Assembly: GCA_002297815.1 (NCBI GenBank)
Contig: DBKH01000067.1
Location: 31,141 to 95,140 of the forward strand
From: Bacteroidales bacterium UBA755
GTDB taxonomy: Bacteria; Bacteroidota; Bacteroidia; Bacteroidales; UBA932
DNA length: 64,000 nt
Reading direction: 5' to 3'
Both the position numbers and the translations under genes were made by a program. Under the pieces are notes generated by a model that saw nothing but the letters and a program-made list of their open reading frames with translations, had not been told where the DNA came from and ran no database searches. Positions 23,424 to 31,669 of this stretch are shown here, piece by piece. The number at the start of each line of letters is the position of its first letter. Position 1 is the first letter of the stretch.

Positions 23424-24782
23424 CTACAGTTTAGCTCCGAATCTTTCTACAAGAAGATTCTTCGTCTCATTAACTTTTTCCTCAAGGAGCGCGTCCGAAG
23501 TTGCCTCGCAGATAAATCTCAGATAAGGCTCAGTGTTGGAAGGACGAATGTTGAACCACCAGTTAGGGAACTCTACCCTGTAGCCATCAAAATCCATTTC
23601 AGCAGTAGGCTTCTCTTTAGAGGTAAAATATTCTTTGACAGCATCCATGGCTCCTTTCTTATCCTCAAGGCGGAAATTAATCTCTCCTGAATTCTGGTAG
23701 CGTGCAATCTTGCCGATTAGTTCGTGGAGCGTGACGCCTTTCTTCTTCATTGCTGCCACAACCCTCAGAATCAGAATGGAGGCTAGCAATCCGCTGTCCG
23801 AGTAGAAGAAATCACGGAAATAATAATGGCCAGCCAACTCGCCTCCCCAGACTCCATCCAGTTCACGCAGTTTCCTCGCAGCGAATGCCCTACCGACCTT
23901 CCAAGTGGCCATCTTGCATCCCATTGGAGTAAGATACTCCCCTACAGCCTTTGAACTGCGAATGTCTTGAAGGACTGTGCCAGTCTCGTGTTTCTCATCC
24001 ACAAAATAATGGCCGAGAACCGCGATCATAAGATCTGGAGAAACAAACTTTCCCTCGTTGTCCACGAACATAACTCGGTCAGCATCACCATCGTAGATCA
24101 CGCCAACGTCAGCACGAGTCTTCTTCACCAAAGCTTGAAGCGGTTCTACATTCTTAGGAATCAACGGATTCGGCTCGTGATTAGGGAAGTTACCGTCCAT
24201 TTCTTCAAAGATGTAAGCTGGTTCATCACCAAAAATCTCACGAGCATAAAGGCTTGACATTCCGTTGGAAAGATCGAACGCAATCTTGACATCTGAATAG
24301 TCTCCCTTGAACTTCAAAAGGAAGTCAAGGTAATCTTTATGAATATCCTTAAGAATTACCTGCCCTTTCTTCTCCGCAACAGGCGTTGGCCTGCCGCTAT
24401 CAATCCATTCCTTGATCTGGCCAAGGCCGGAATCCAAGCCGACAGGGAGAGCATTCTCTGTGGAAACTTTCATTCCGTTATATTCCTTAGGATTGTGAGA
24501 GGCTGTGATTTGAACAGATGCCTTAAAACCGTAGTTGGCAGTACCAAAATAGACCATCGGGGTCGTACTAAGGCCTATGTCATAGACATCAGCACCGGCA
24601 TCTGTGATTCCTTTGAGAAGATATTCATGGATCTCCGGAGACGAGAGCCGACAGTCTCGACCAACAAGAACCTTGTCTGTGTCAAGGAGTTCCGGAATAA
24701 AATAACCCACCTTATAGGCGGTGTTACGATCGAAGTCAACATTATAGACTCCGCGTATGTCATACGCGTGAAATGCACCCAT
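23424..24782 (-). CDS. manB: Phosphomannomutase/phosphoglucomutase
   Basis: A 452-residue alpha-D-phosphohexomutase that interconverts hexose-6- and -1-phosphates for nucleotide-sugar synthesis. The phosphoserine loop is TASHNPKEYNG (near residue 95), the magnesium loop DGDADRVMF (about 234-242), the sugar-binding loop GELAGHYYF and the phosphate loop RPSNTEPYLR near the C-terminus. Length and all four loops are typical of PMM/PGM. Substrate preference between mannose and glucose cannot be settled. It lies 11 bases after def. Confidence 0.93.
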   Translation of the reverse strand: MGAFHAYDIRGVYNVDFDRNTAYKVGYFIPELLDTDKVLVGRDCRLSSPEIHEYLLKGITDAGADVYDIGLSTTPMVYFGTANYGFKASVQITASHNPKEYNGMKVSTENALPVGLDSGLGQIKEWIDSGRPTPVAEKKGQVILKDIHKDYLDFLLKFKGDYSDVKIAFDLSNGMSSLYAREIFGDEPAYIFEEMDGNFPNHEPNPLIPKNVEPLQALVKKTRADVGVIYDGDADRVMFVDNEGKFVSPDLMIAVLGHYFVDEKHETGTVLQDIRSSKAVGEYLTPMGCKMATWKVGRAFAARKLRELDGVWGGELAGHYYFRDFFYSDSGLLASILILRVVAAMKKKGVTLHELIGKIARYQNSGEINFRLEDKKGAMDAVKEYFTSKEKPTAEMDFDGYRVEFPNWWFNIRPSNTEPYLRFICEATSDALLEEKVNETKNLLVERFGAKL

Positions 24783-24793
24783 AGCGTTTTTGA

Positions 24794-25348
24794 TTATTTA
24801 ATTTTCGTGGCGTACCTTGCAAAAACCTTTCCTTTCGCAATGTTCTGCAGTTTTTTTGAAATGATTTTCTTTCTGATCGGGGCGACATGATCCACAAACA
24901 TATCCCCGTCCAAATGAGAGATTTCATGCTGGACCATTCGGCATGCGAACTTGTCAAAAGTTTCGGTAACTTTCTCCAAATCACCGTTATAATACTCAAC
25001 CGTCATGCTCTGAGGCCTGGCGACGTCACAATAAATGCCAGGGATGCTAAGACAGCCTTCTGAATATTCACAATTCTTTTCGCTTTCCCAAGTGATGACA
25101 GGATTGATCATCACTCTCTTAAAATCAGCGAGATAGGGATAAACGTCAGCCATTCCAGTTCCATCAACTATCAAAACTCTGACACTTTCTCCAACCTGAG
25201 GGGCAGCCAATCCGCAGCCTTCAGCCTTCGCTAGAGTTTCCTCCATGTCGCCAACCAACTTAACGAGCTTTTCCTTCTGTGAAAGATCCGCTGAAATGGC
25301 CTTCTGCCGAAGGACTTCCGATCCGTACAAATAAATAGGTAATATCAT
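24794..25348 (-). CDS. def: Peptide deformylase
   Basis: Removes the formyl group from nascent protein N-termini. The 184-residue protein has the three family motifs intact: GCGLAAPQVG (about residues 43-52), EGCLSIP with the metal Cys, and QHEISHLDG with two metal His and the catalytic Glu. It lies 12 bases after ruvX. Confidence 0.97.
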   Translation of the reverse strand: MILPIYLYGSEVLRQKAISADLSQKEKLVKLVGDMEETLAKAEGCGLAAPQVGESVRVLIVDGTGMADVYPYLADFKRVMINPVITWESEKNCEYSEGCLSIPGIYCDVARPQSMTVEYYNGDLEKVTETFDKFACRMVQHEISHLDGDMFVDHVAPIRKKIISKKLQNIAKGKVFARYATKIK

Positions 25349-25360
25349 AAAACTATCTCT

Positions 25361-25780
25361 TTAATTTCTGTTAGTTCTGTCCAAATAGCTCTGAAGGATG
25401 ATTGCAGCACTGATCTTGTCAACAGAAGTCTTGTCTCTTCTATCCTTTGCCTTCATCCCACCATCAATCATCGCTCGGTGAGCAAGAACAGAGGTAAAAC
25501 GTTCATCCTCTAGAGTCACCGGAATCCCAGGAAAGGACTTAGCAAGAGATTTTAGGAATATGTCAACGTCAGCAGCTGCTTCGGACGGGGTGTTGTTCAT
25601 GTTCATCGGATAACCAACAACAAAGCGGGATATCACTTCTTTTTGAGCATAATTTTTGATATATTCTATTATCTTTGTAGCTGGAACCGTGTCCAGGGCT
25701 GAGGCAAAAATCCCCAGTGGGTCGCTGACCGCGACTCCAACGCGCTTACGTCCGTAATCTATGCCGATGATCCTGTCCAT
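25361..25780 (-). CDS. ruvX: YqgF/RuvX-family nuclease
   Basis: A 139-residue RNase H-fold protein of the YqgF family, linked to 16S rRNA 5'-end maturation and classed as a putative Holliday-junction resolvase. The first catalytic Asp is in IIGIDYGRKRVGVAVSD, the Glu in VTLEDERFTS, and the last Asp near DKISAAIIL. The ATG at 25780 is used; a TTG four codons upstream in the same frame is less likely. Only 45 bases separate it from the divergent M23 gene. Confidence 0.93.
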   Translation of the reverse strand: MDRIIGIDYGRKRVGVAVSDPLGIFASALDTVPATKIIEYIKNYAQKEVISRFVVGYPMNMNNTPSEAAADVDIFLKSLAKSFPGIPVTLEDERFTSVLAHRAMIDGGMKAKDRRDKTSVDKISAAIILQSYLDRTNRN

Positions 25781-25825
25781 AGTAATCCGCAAAGTTAACG
25801 AAAAAGGCTTTCAAGTCAAAATCTT

Positions 25826-26677
25826 ATGTCCAAACAGAAAAAAGGCAACACTAGCAATAACCTCAGGCTCACGATAGTGGATGACGACACTCACGACAAA
25901 CTTTGGTCTAAGAAATTCACAAGAATAGGTGCGCTCGTGACAGTGATCACAATTGTCGTGGTCTCAGTCTGTGCTATCTTCTGCCTCATAGCCTACACTC
26001 CTATACGCTCGTTAATTCCGGGGTATCCCGATGCTCGGACCAAACATGATGCAATCCAGAATGCTATTAGGATTGATTCTCTAGAGAATGTAATATTCAA
26101 GTGGGAATTGTACTCTGAAAACCTCCGCAGGGTTGTGGATGGTCAAAAGCCTCTGAACATTGACAGTCTTATGAATATCAAAAATAGTGTTCAAAAGAAA
26201 GAGACTGATTTAAAGGCTCTTGCCGAAAAAGATTCACTCCTTAGGAAAGAAGTTGCAGACGAAGATCGTTTCGACATAAAGCCAAACTCTTCCAGAACTC
26301 TTCCGATTGAGGGCATGCACTTTTTCACGCCATTAAAAGGAGTGGTCTCTCAAGGTTACGACAAGGCTCTCCACCCCTACATCGACATCACTGCCCCTGG
26401 AAACTCTGTAGTCATGTCTGTCCTTGATGGGACTGTGATTTCGGCAGGATGGTCAGACACTGACGGCTACACGGTAAGAATCCAGCACGAGGGGGACATC
26501 ATCTCTGTCTATAAGCACAACCAAAAATTAATGAAAAAGACCGGTGACAAAGTGACTGCCGGCACACCTATAGCGATTCTTGGCGGAACAGGTTCGCTTT
26601 CGGATGGAGAACATCTTCATTTCGAATTGTGGCATAAAGGGGAAGCCGTAGATCCTACCAAATACATTAGTTTCTGA
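25826..26677 (+). CDS. Membrane-anchored M23 metallopeptidase
   Basis: A 283-residue protein. It has a short cytoplasmic N-terminus, one membrane helix at about residues 35-58 (VTVITIVVVSVCAIFCLIAY), a coiled-coil-like stretch at about 75-140, and an M23 domain from about 170 (GVVSQGYDKALHPYIDITAP). The second zinc motif GEHLHFELW is present. In the first, HPYIDI has the usual His and Asp. This resembles divisome- or elongasome-linked LytM factors in build. The stop overlaps the dxr start (TGATG), so the two are coupled. Confidence 0.92.
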   Translation: MSKQKKGNTSNNLRLTIVDDDTHDKLWSKKFTRIGALVTVITIVVVSVCAIFCLIAYTPIRSLIPGYPDARTKHDAIQNAIRIDSLENVIFKWELYSENLRRVVDGQKPLNIDSLMNIKNSVQKKETDLKALAEKDSLLRKEVADEDRFDIKPNSSRTLPIEGMHFFTPLKGVVSQGYDKALHPYIDITAPGNSVVMSVLDGTVISAGWSDTDGYTVRIQHEGDIISVYKHNQKLMKKTGDKVTAGTPIAILGGTGSLSDGEHLHFELWHKGEAVDPTKYISF

Positions 26678-27843
26678 TGAGAAAAAGAAGAATAGCAATA
26701 CTTGGCTCAACAGGGTCCATCGGCAAACAGACCTTGGATGTTATCAGGGAGCATAGAGATCTTTTCGAGGTTGAACTACTCACCTGCAACAGCAGTTGGG
26801 AGCTCATGGCTAAGCAGGCGATTGAGTTCGATGCCAACAATGCAGTGATCTGCGATGAGACAAAGTACAAAGACCTTTCCGAAGCTCTGGACAGAAGCAA
26901 CACAAAGGCTTTTGCGGGGATGAAATCTGTCTGTGATCTTGTGACAAGCGATAGGGTGGACATAGTTGTGGCCGCCATGGTTGGATTCAGTGGTTTGGCA
27001 CCTACAATGTCTGCGATAAGTGCAGGGAAAGTCATTGCGCTCGCCAACAAGGAAACGCTCGTAGCTGCTGGTTCGATTGTGATGGGAATGTCTAAGAAAT
27101 TCCACGCTCCAATCTTGCCAGTGGACTCAGAGCATTCAGCAATATTCCAATGTCTTTTGGCTGCGCAAGGTAACGCTATCCACAAGATTCACCTCACTGC
27201 TTCCGGTGGTCCATTCAGGACGTGGAGCAAAGAGAAGATTAGTGGAGCCACCAAAGACATGGCCCTAAAGCATCCGAATTGGAGCATGGGTGCCAAAATC
27301 ACAATCGACTCAGCCACGATGATGAACAAAGGGTTCGAGGTAATTGAGGCTAGATGGCTTTTCGACACGCCCGTTGACAAAATCAACGTTATAGTCCATC
27401 CGGAATCCATCATCCACTCTATGGTTGAATATGAAGACGGAGCCGTGATTGCCCAATTGGCTAGCCCCGACATGCGAGAACCAATCCAATTTGCAATTAG
27501 CTTTCCCAAAAGGCATCCTCTCGGAAATAAAAAACTGGATTTTGCAGAACTCGGAAGTCTCTCATTCTTCAAACCCGACACTGAGAAATTTCCGGCATTA
27601 GGGCTCGCCTATAAGGCTATGGAAATAGGCGGGAATATTCCATGCGCACTGAACGCAGCCAACGAAGCGGCAGTGGCGGCTTACCTTAAGGACAAGATTC
27701 CGTTCTATGGCATTTCAGATGTAGTTGGAGAATGCATCGAACGCACGCCATTTATTAAGGAGCCTTCTGTCGAGGAAATATTCAAAACAAACGAAGAAAC
27801 ATATTCATTGGCCCAGAGAATGATTGCGGGCATAGAAAAGTAA
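26677..27843 (+). CDS. dxr: 1-deoxy-D-xylulose 5-phosphate reductoisomerase
   Basis: Second enzyme of the MEP isoprenoid pathway, converting DXP to MEP with NADPH. The 388-residue protein has the NADPH loop GSTGSIGKQT (8-17), PVDSEHSAIFQ with metal-binding residues, ASGGPFR, and MMNKGFEVIEARWLF. All standard motifs are present. It overlaps the M23 gene upstream and is followed closely by rseP, a common arrangement. Confidence 0.97.
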   Translation: MRKRRIAILGSTGSIGKQTLDVIREHRDLFEVELLTCNSSWELMAKQAIEFDANNAVICDETKYKDLSEALDRSNTKAFAGMKSVCDLVTSDRVDIVVAAMVGFSGLAPTMSAISAGKVIALANKETLVAAGSIVMGMSKKFHAPILPVDSEHSAIFQCLLAAQGNAIHKIHLTASGGPFRTWSKEKISGATKDMALKHPNWSMGAKITIDSATMMNKGFEVIEARWLFDTPVDKINVIVHPESIIHSMVEYEDGAVIAQLASPDMREPIQFAISFPKRHPLGNKKLDFAELGSLSFFKPDTEKFPALGLAYKAMEIGGNIPCALNAANEAAVAAYLKDKIPFYGISDVVGECIERTPFIKEPSVEEIFKTNEETYSLAQRMIAGIEK

Positions 27844-27851
27844 GGTTGAAG

Positions 27852-29189
27852 ATGGTGATTTTGATGAAGGTACTGCAAGTCATTCTTGCTCTTTCCATTC
27901 TTATTTTAATCCACGAACTTGGGCATTTTTCATTTGCCAAGTTGTTCGGCATCCGTGTGGATAAGTTCTTTCTATTTTTTGATGTAGGAGGAGTTAAATT
28001 ATTCAGCACCAAGGGGAAATGGTTCACAAGGATATTCCCTAAGGCTAAAAGCATGACGACTGAGTACGGCATCGGCTGGCTGCCTCTAGGTGGCTACTGC
28101 AAAATCAGTGGCATGATTGACGAGTCTATGGACACCGAAGCTTTGAAAAAAGCTCCTCAGCCGTGGGAATTTCGCACGAAAAAAGCTTGGCAAAGGCTAT
28201 TAGTGATGGCTGGCGGTGTGCTGTACAATTTCATTTTCGCGATAATTGCCTACATCTGCATCATGGCAATTTGGGGCAGTGCTTACATCAGCAACGAGGG
28301 CAGTCAGATCTATACCAACGAACTTGGCACCGAACTAGGGTTCCGCAACGGTGATCACATCATCAAAATGGACGACTATGTTCCGGAAAATTTCGGCATG
28401 CTTCAAGCTGATCTAGCAAGAAGGAATGTCAGCAAAGTGACAGTCCTAAGAGACAATGACACAGTCGATCTCTACATTGACCGATCGAAAATCGGAGCGG
28501 TTCTCAACACGCCAGGACTGTTCGACCTAGCAGTTCCTTTTGTAGTAGATTCCGTGATGAATGCATCCAGCAATTCAGATGCGGGGCTGCTTCACGATGA
28601 CAGGATCATTGCGATAGATAGTGTTAAAACTCCGTTTGTTCAGGACTCTAGGGGCTACCTTTCAAAGGTTAAAGGAGGTTCGGTAACAGCGACCATTCTG
28701 CGTGGGGCCGACACCCTTATGGTTCCTCTTCAGGTTGACACGGCTGGCAGAATAGGAGTCTTTATGCAGATTCCAGGGATAACGACAAAGGAATATTCAT
28801 TAGCTAGTGCTATTCCAGCTGGGTTTAAACTGACTTTCAGCACGATAGGTGGATACCTCAGAGATCTCAAACTTGTTGCATCACCTAGTACAGAAGCGTA
28901 CAAGTCCGTTGGCAGCTTCATCTCCATCGGGCAGGTTTTCCCAGCGACATGGGATTGGTACCGATTTTTGAATATCCTCGCCCTGCTCTCCATCATGCTC
29001 GGAGTGATGAATCTTCTGCCGATTCCAGCACTTGACGGAGGGCACATTGTGTTCTGCCTTTACGAGATGATCACTGGACGGAAGCCCAGCGACAAATTCC
29101 TTGAGGTGGCTCAGATTATCGGAATGCTTCTTTTGCTGATGTTAATGGTTCTGGCTTTCGGCAATGACATTGCCCGGTTGATTAGGTAG
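27852..29189 (+). CDS. rseP: RseP/MmpA-type site-2 membrane protease
   Basis: Intramembrane zinc protease that cuts membrane-bound regulators such as anti-sigma factors and cleaved signal peptides. The zinc site HELGH is at residues 21-25 in the first helix, and the second ligand motif is NLLPIPALDGGHIVF near the C-terminus. PDZ-like segments lie between them (GTELGFRNGDHIIKMDDY). The ATG at 27852 is chosen; a TTG at 27846 and an ATG at 27864 are possible. It follows dxr by eight bases. The membrane sigma-factor partner at 2.6 kb is the kind of protein it might process, but that is speculation. Confidence 0.95.
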   Translation: MVILMKVLQVILALSILILIHELGHFSFAKLFGIRVDKFFLFFDVGGVKLFSTKGKWFTRIFPKAKSMTTEYGIGWLPLGGYCKISGMIDESMDTEALKKAPQPWEFRTKKAWQRLLVMAGGVLYNFIFAIIAYICIMAIWGSAYISNEGSQIYTNELGTELGFRNGDHIIKMDDYVPENFGMLQADLARRNVSKVTVLRDNDTVDLYIDRSKIGAVLNTPGLFDLAVPFVVDSVMNASSNSDAGLLHDDRIIAIDSVKTPFVQDSRGYLSKVKGGSVTATILRGADTLMVPLQVDTAGRIGVFMQIPGITTKEYSLASAIPAGFKLTFSTIGGYLRDLKLVASPSTEAYKSVGSFISIGQVFPATWDWYRFLNILALLSIMLGVMNLLPIPALDGGHIVFCLYEMITGRKPSDKFLEVAQIIGMLLLLMLMVLAFGNDIARLIR

Positions 29190-29192
29190 AGG

Positions 29193-29267
29193 GCGCTTCG
29201 ACAGGCTCAGCGACCATGACGCATCGCTCGCTGAGCCTTCCGAACGGTCGCTGAGCCCGTCGAAGCG
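29193..29267. repeat. REP-like palindromic element
   Basis: Arms GCTTCGACAGGCTCAGCGACC and GGTCGCTGAGCCCGTCGAAGC form a 21-bp inverted repeat with one mismatch. An additional partial copy (TCGCTGAGCCTTCCGAA) lies in the loop. It sits three bases after the rseP stop and shares its core with the element inside the SpoIID gene. It could also serve as an mRNA-stabilising or terminating hairpin. Confidence 0.8.
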
Positions 29268-29363
29268 ACAAGAAAAACGAGTAAAAGAGTTTTGAAATTA
29301 CCAACATTATTGATTACCAACATTTTACACTTAGATAACGAGAGTATTTACACAGCTAGAAAA

Positions 29364-29394
29364 TTGACGTTCTTGGAAGTTTGCCGTATCTTTG
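29364..29394 (+). promoter_or_regulatory. Promoter of the DUF4837 lipoprotein gene
   Basis: TTG at 29364-29366 and TATCTTTG at 29387-29394 (20-base spacing) lie 22 bases before the ATG and fit the Bacteroidales consensus. Confidence 0.65.
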
Positions 29395-29416
29395 CATCCA
29401 GAAAAACATACTAAGA

Positions 29417-30424
29417 ATGAGAACTATATCAAAAATCATCATTGGTGCAATCACCTTGATTAGTGCAGCATCCTGCGGCAACAACACAAAGACCCTGCTG
29501 CCTAATGTGTCCGGCAAGGCTGGTGAAGTCATTATTGTTATAGGCAAGGACAACTGGGAAGGGAATCTGGGCAATGAAATCGGGAGTCTGCTCGCAAGAG
29601 ACTGTGAGTACCTGCCACAACGCGAGCCGTTATATTCATTGGTTAACCTTTCTCCGGGGGCGTTTTCTGACATGTTTAAAATTCATAGGAACATTGTTAT
29701 ATTCAACATTGATTCGACAGTCACAAAACAAGGTGTTGTTTATAGGACGGATGTTTGGGCCCACCCACAGTGTGTGATTCAAGTCAATGCGGCATGCGCT
29801 GATTCTGCAATTGCCGTACTTTCAAGGAACGGAGAGAACATCACAGGTGCTATTGAACAAGCTGAAAGGAATAGGGTCATCGCAAACACCTTACTCTATG
29901 AAGAGTCAAAGCTCGGAGATGTCGTGGCAAAAATGATTGGTGGCAGAATCCATTTCCCAATAGGTTACACGCTGAAAAAAGTTACGGATGACTTCATTTG
30001 GATTGCGGATGAGAAACAGTACAGTACTCAGGGAGTGTTCGTCTATAAGTACCCTGCTGTTGGCAAAGATCCTTTTTCAGAAGAGAACATCATTGCAAAA
30101 CGGAATGCTTTTCTTAAAGAATATGTACCTGCTACTGCAGAAAATTCCTACATGACAACAAGCGTGTTCGTGAAGCCAGGCATCAAGTTCATGAAATACC
30201 ACGACCTTGACTTCGTTGAGACAAGAGGCCTTTGGGAAGTCTATAATGACTACATGGGAGGACCATTCGTTTCACACTCATTCTACAGCAAAGATGGGAA
30301 AGACATCATCGTACTAGAAGCATGGGTCTATGCTCCGAAATACGACAAGCGCCAATACATGAGACAAACGGAGTCCCTTTTGTACTCTTTTGAATGGGAT
30401 AAAGAAGGAAATGTTAGCAAATAG
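29417..30424 (+). CDS. DUF4837 family lipoprotein
   Basis: A 335-residue predicted lipoprotein of a Bacteroidota-specific family without known function. The signal peptide ends in the lipobox SAASC, followed by GEVIIVIGKDNWEGNLGNEI and HRNIVIFNID. The ATG at 29417 is preferred because it starts a normal signal peptide just after a good promoter; an upstream start in the same frame would place the promoter inside the gene. It stands alone between the REP-like element and tRNA-Glu. Confidence 0.85.
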   Translation: MRTISKIIIGAITLISAASCGNNTKTLLPNVSGKAGEVIIVIGKDNWEGNLGNEIGSLLARDCEYLPQREPLYSLVNLSPGAFSDMFKIHRNIVIFNIDSTVTKQGVVYRTDVWAHPQCVIQVNAACADSAIAVLSRNGENITGAIEQAERNRVIANTLLYEESKLGDVVAKMIGGRIHFPIGYTLKKVTDDFIWIADEKQYSTQGVFVYKYPAVGKDPFSEENIIAKRNAFLKEYVPATAENSYMTTSVFVKPGIKFMKYHDLDFVETRGLWEVYNDYMGGPFVSHSFYSKDGKDIIVLEAWVYAPKYDKRQYMRQTESLLYSFEWDKEGNVSK

Positions 30425-30445
30425 CAGAAATAACGTCTGATTTAT

Positions 30446-30476
30446 TTTGCAAGGTCGAAAATTATCCATATATTTG
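30446..30476 (+). promoter_or_regulatory. Promoter of tRNA-Glu - rpsT
   Basis: TTTG at 30446-30449, a 19-base spacer, and TATATTTG at 30469-30476 match the consensus exactly. tRNA-Glu begins 41 bases downstream and rpsT may be read through. Confidence 0.75.
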
Positions 30477-30517
30477 CATCCCAATTTAGCGGTTAGCCTT
30501 TTGGGAAGACCTAGTTT

Positions 30518-30589
30518 GGTGGGTTCGTATAACGGTTAGTACTCGGGATTTTCATTCCCGCAATAGGAGTTCGATTCTCCTACCCACTA
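30518..30589 (+). tRNA. tRNA-Glu (anticodon TTC)
   Basis: A 72-base cloverleaf. Anticodon stem CGGGA/TCCCG encloses TTTTCAT, giving TTC. The T-arm GGAG-TTCGATT-CTCC is standard. Acceptor GGTGGGT pairs with ACCCACT (the first pair is a G-T wobble), discriminator A, no encoded CCA. Confidence 0.95.
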
Positions 30590-30611
30590 CTAATTTTAAA
30601 AAATAAAAACG

Positions 30612-30866
30612 ATGGCAAATCACGCATCAGCAAAAAAGGCCAATCGCCAAAGCGAGAGGCGCAGATTGCATAATAAGTATTATGCAAAGACAACGAGGAA
30701 CGCGATCCGCGCGATTCGTAACACAACAGACAAGAAGGCAGCCGAGGATGGCGCTCCTAAAGTCTATAAGATGATTGATAAACTCGCTAAGATTGGAGTT
30801 ATCCACAAGAATAAAGCTTCAAATCTCAAAAGCGGTATTGCGGTTTACATCAACAAACTAGCATAA
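30612..30866 (+). CDS. rpsT: 30S ribosomal protein S20
   Basis: An 84-residue very basic protein with the S20 pattern: MANHASAKKANRQSERRRLH at the start and MIDKLAKIGVIHKNKASNLK near the end. It binds 16S rRNA early in 30S assembly. It lies between tRNA-Glu and tRNA-Pro and probably shares the upstream tRNA promoter. A terminator follows. Confidence 0.97.
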   Translation: MANHASAKKANRQSERRRLHNKYYAKTTRNAIRAIRNTTDKKAAEDGAPKVYKMIDKLAKIGVIHKNKASNLKSGIAVYINKLA

Positions 30867-30869
30867 AGA

Positions 30870-30904
30870 ACACAAAAGGCAGTCTCCCAAGGCTGCCTTT
30901 TAAG
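30870..30904 (+). terminator. Terminator after rpsT
   Basis: AAAAGGCAG and CTGCCTTTT form a perfect stem around TCTCCCAAGG and end in TTTTAA, a few bases after the rpsT stop. Confidence 0.8.
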
Positions 30905-30923
30905 CCAAAGTCCGTAAGGCAAT

Positions 30924-30997
30924 CGGGATGTAGCGCAGTTGGCTAGCGCACTACGTTCGGGACGTAGGGGTCGTCCGTTCGAGTCGGATCATCCCGA
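30924..30997 (+). tRNA. tRNA-Pro (anticodon CGG)
   Basis: A 74-base cloverleaf. Acceptor CGGGATG pairs with CATCCCG. Anticodon stem CTACG/CGTAG holds the loop TTCGGGA, so the anticodon is CGG with G at 37, as in all proline tRNAs. The T-loop TTCGAGT is standard. Discriminator A, no encoded CCA. Confidence 0.95.
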
Positions 30998-31032
30998 CAA
31001 AGAGTTGGAAATTTCGTTCCAACTCTTTGTCG
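30997..31032 (+). terminator. Hairpin after tRNA-Pro
   Basis: ACAAAGAGTTGGAA and TTCCAACTCTTTGT form a perfect 14-bp stem with a short loop directly after the tRNA. The T-run after it is weak, so it may act by hairpin strength alone. Confidence 0.65.
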
Positions 31033-31085
31033 TATTACCTTCTTCCCACTTTCGTTCCTACCAGTTGTCGTATTCAGTGCTAATT

Positions 31086-31151
31086 GAGATGGAGAAAGTC
31101 ATTTTCAAATTTTGGTAACGTGCAAAATTTGCAAATGACTTTCTCCATCTC
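31086..31151. repeat. 29-bp near-perfect inverted repeat
   Basis: Arms 31086-31114 and 31123-31151 match in 28 of 29 positions (starting GAGATGGAGAAAGTCATTT) and enclose the 8-base loop GTAACGTG. It lies between tRNA-Pro and the 3' end of nrdG, 27 bases beyond the nrdG stop. It is larger than a normal terminator and has no T-run on either side. Confidence 0.85.
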
Positions 31152-31177
31152 TTAACAACTTCGAATAAAAAACCGGA

Positions 31178-31669
31178 TTAGTCAGTATTAGGATCAATAC
31201 CACGATGCCAGAAACGAGACGTAATGTCTGTCAGAGTGAAGGCGTCAGCAGAATGAGTTACTTTATATAGACGCTGATTGGTCGTTTTGGAATTAAGTGG
31301 CCCGAAAGCCTCAATGTAAGGCCCGACCTTCACATAATCAAATACCTCAAAAATTCGTTCCTCGACAGAAGTACGCCCTGAGTACAACGCAACCGCAAGA
31401 CCGAGAGCCTTTGCATGATACGCCAGACGGACAAGCGTATCCGGATCTTTTCCTTCTCCTAGAAAAAGGAAGCAATTCACCCCAAAGTTGTCAGCCACCA
31501 AACGGTCAATGACCTCATTTGTCAATTCCACACCTATGTCAGTCTTCAAATAAGGAGAATGACATCCTAAACAATTACCTTGGCAGTTACTAATGTCAAC
31601 CGCCAAGGTAACTCTATCAGGAATCTCCTCGATGACAACGGAGGTCATCTCAGGAACATATTTGATCAT
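31178..31669 (-). CDS. nrdG: Anaerobic ribonucleotide reductase activating protein
   Basis: A 163-residue radical-SAM activase that installs the glycyl radical on NrdD. The cluster motif CQGNCLGC (C-x3-C-x2-C) lies near residues 30-37. FLFLGEGKDPD follows, at the position of the SAM-binding Gly-Glu motif. Its ATG overlaps the nrdD TGA (ATGA). Length is as expected for the family. Confidence 0.96.
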   Translation of the reverse strand: MIKYVPEMTSVVIEEIPDRVTLAVDISNCQGNCLGCHSPYLKTDIGVELTNEVIDRLVADNFGVNCFLFLGEGKDPDTLVRLAYHAKALGLAVALYSGRTSVEERIFEVFDYVKVGPYIEAFGPLNSKTTNQRLYKVTHSADAFTLTDITSRFWHRGIDPNTD

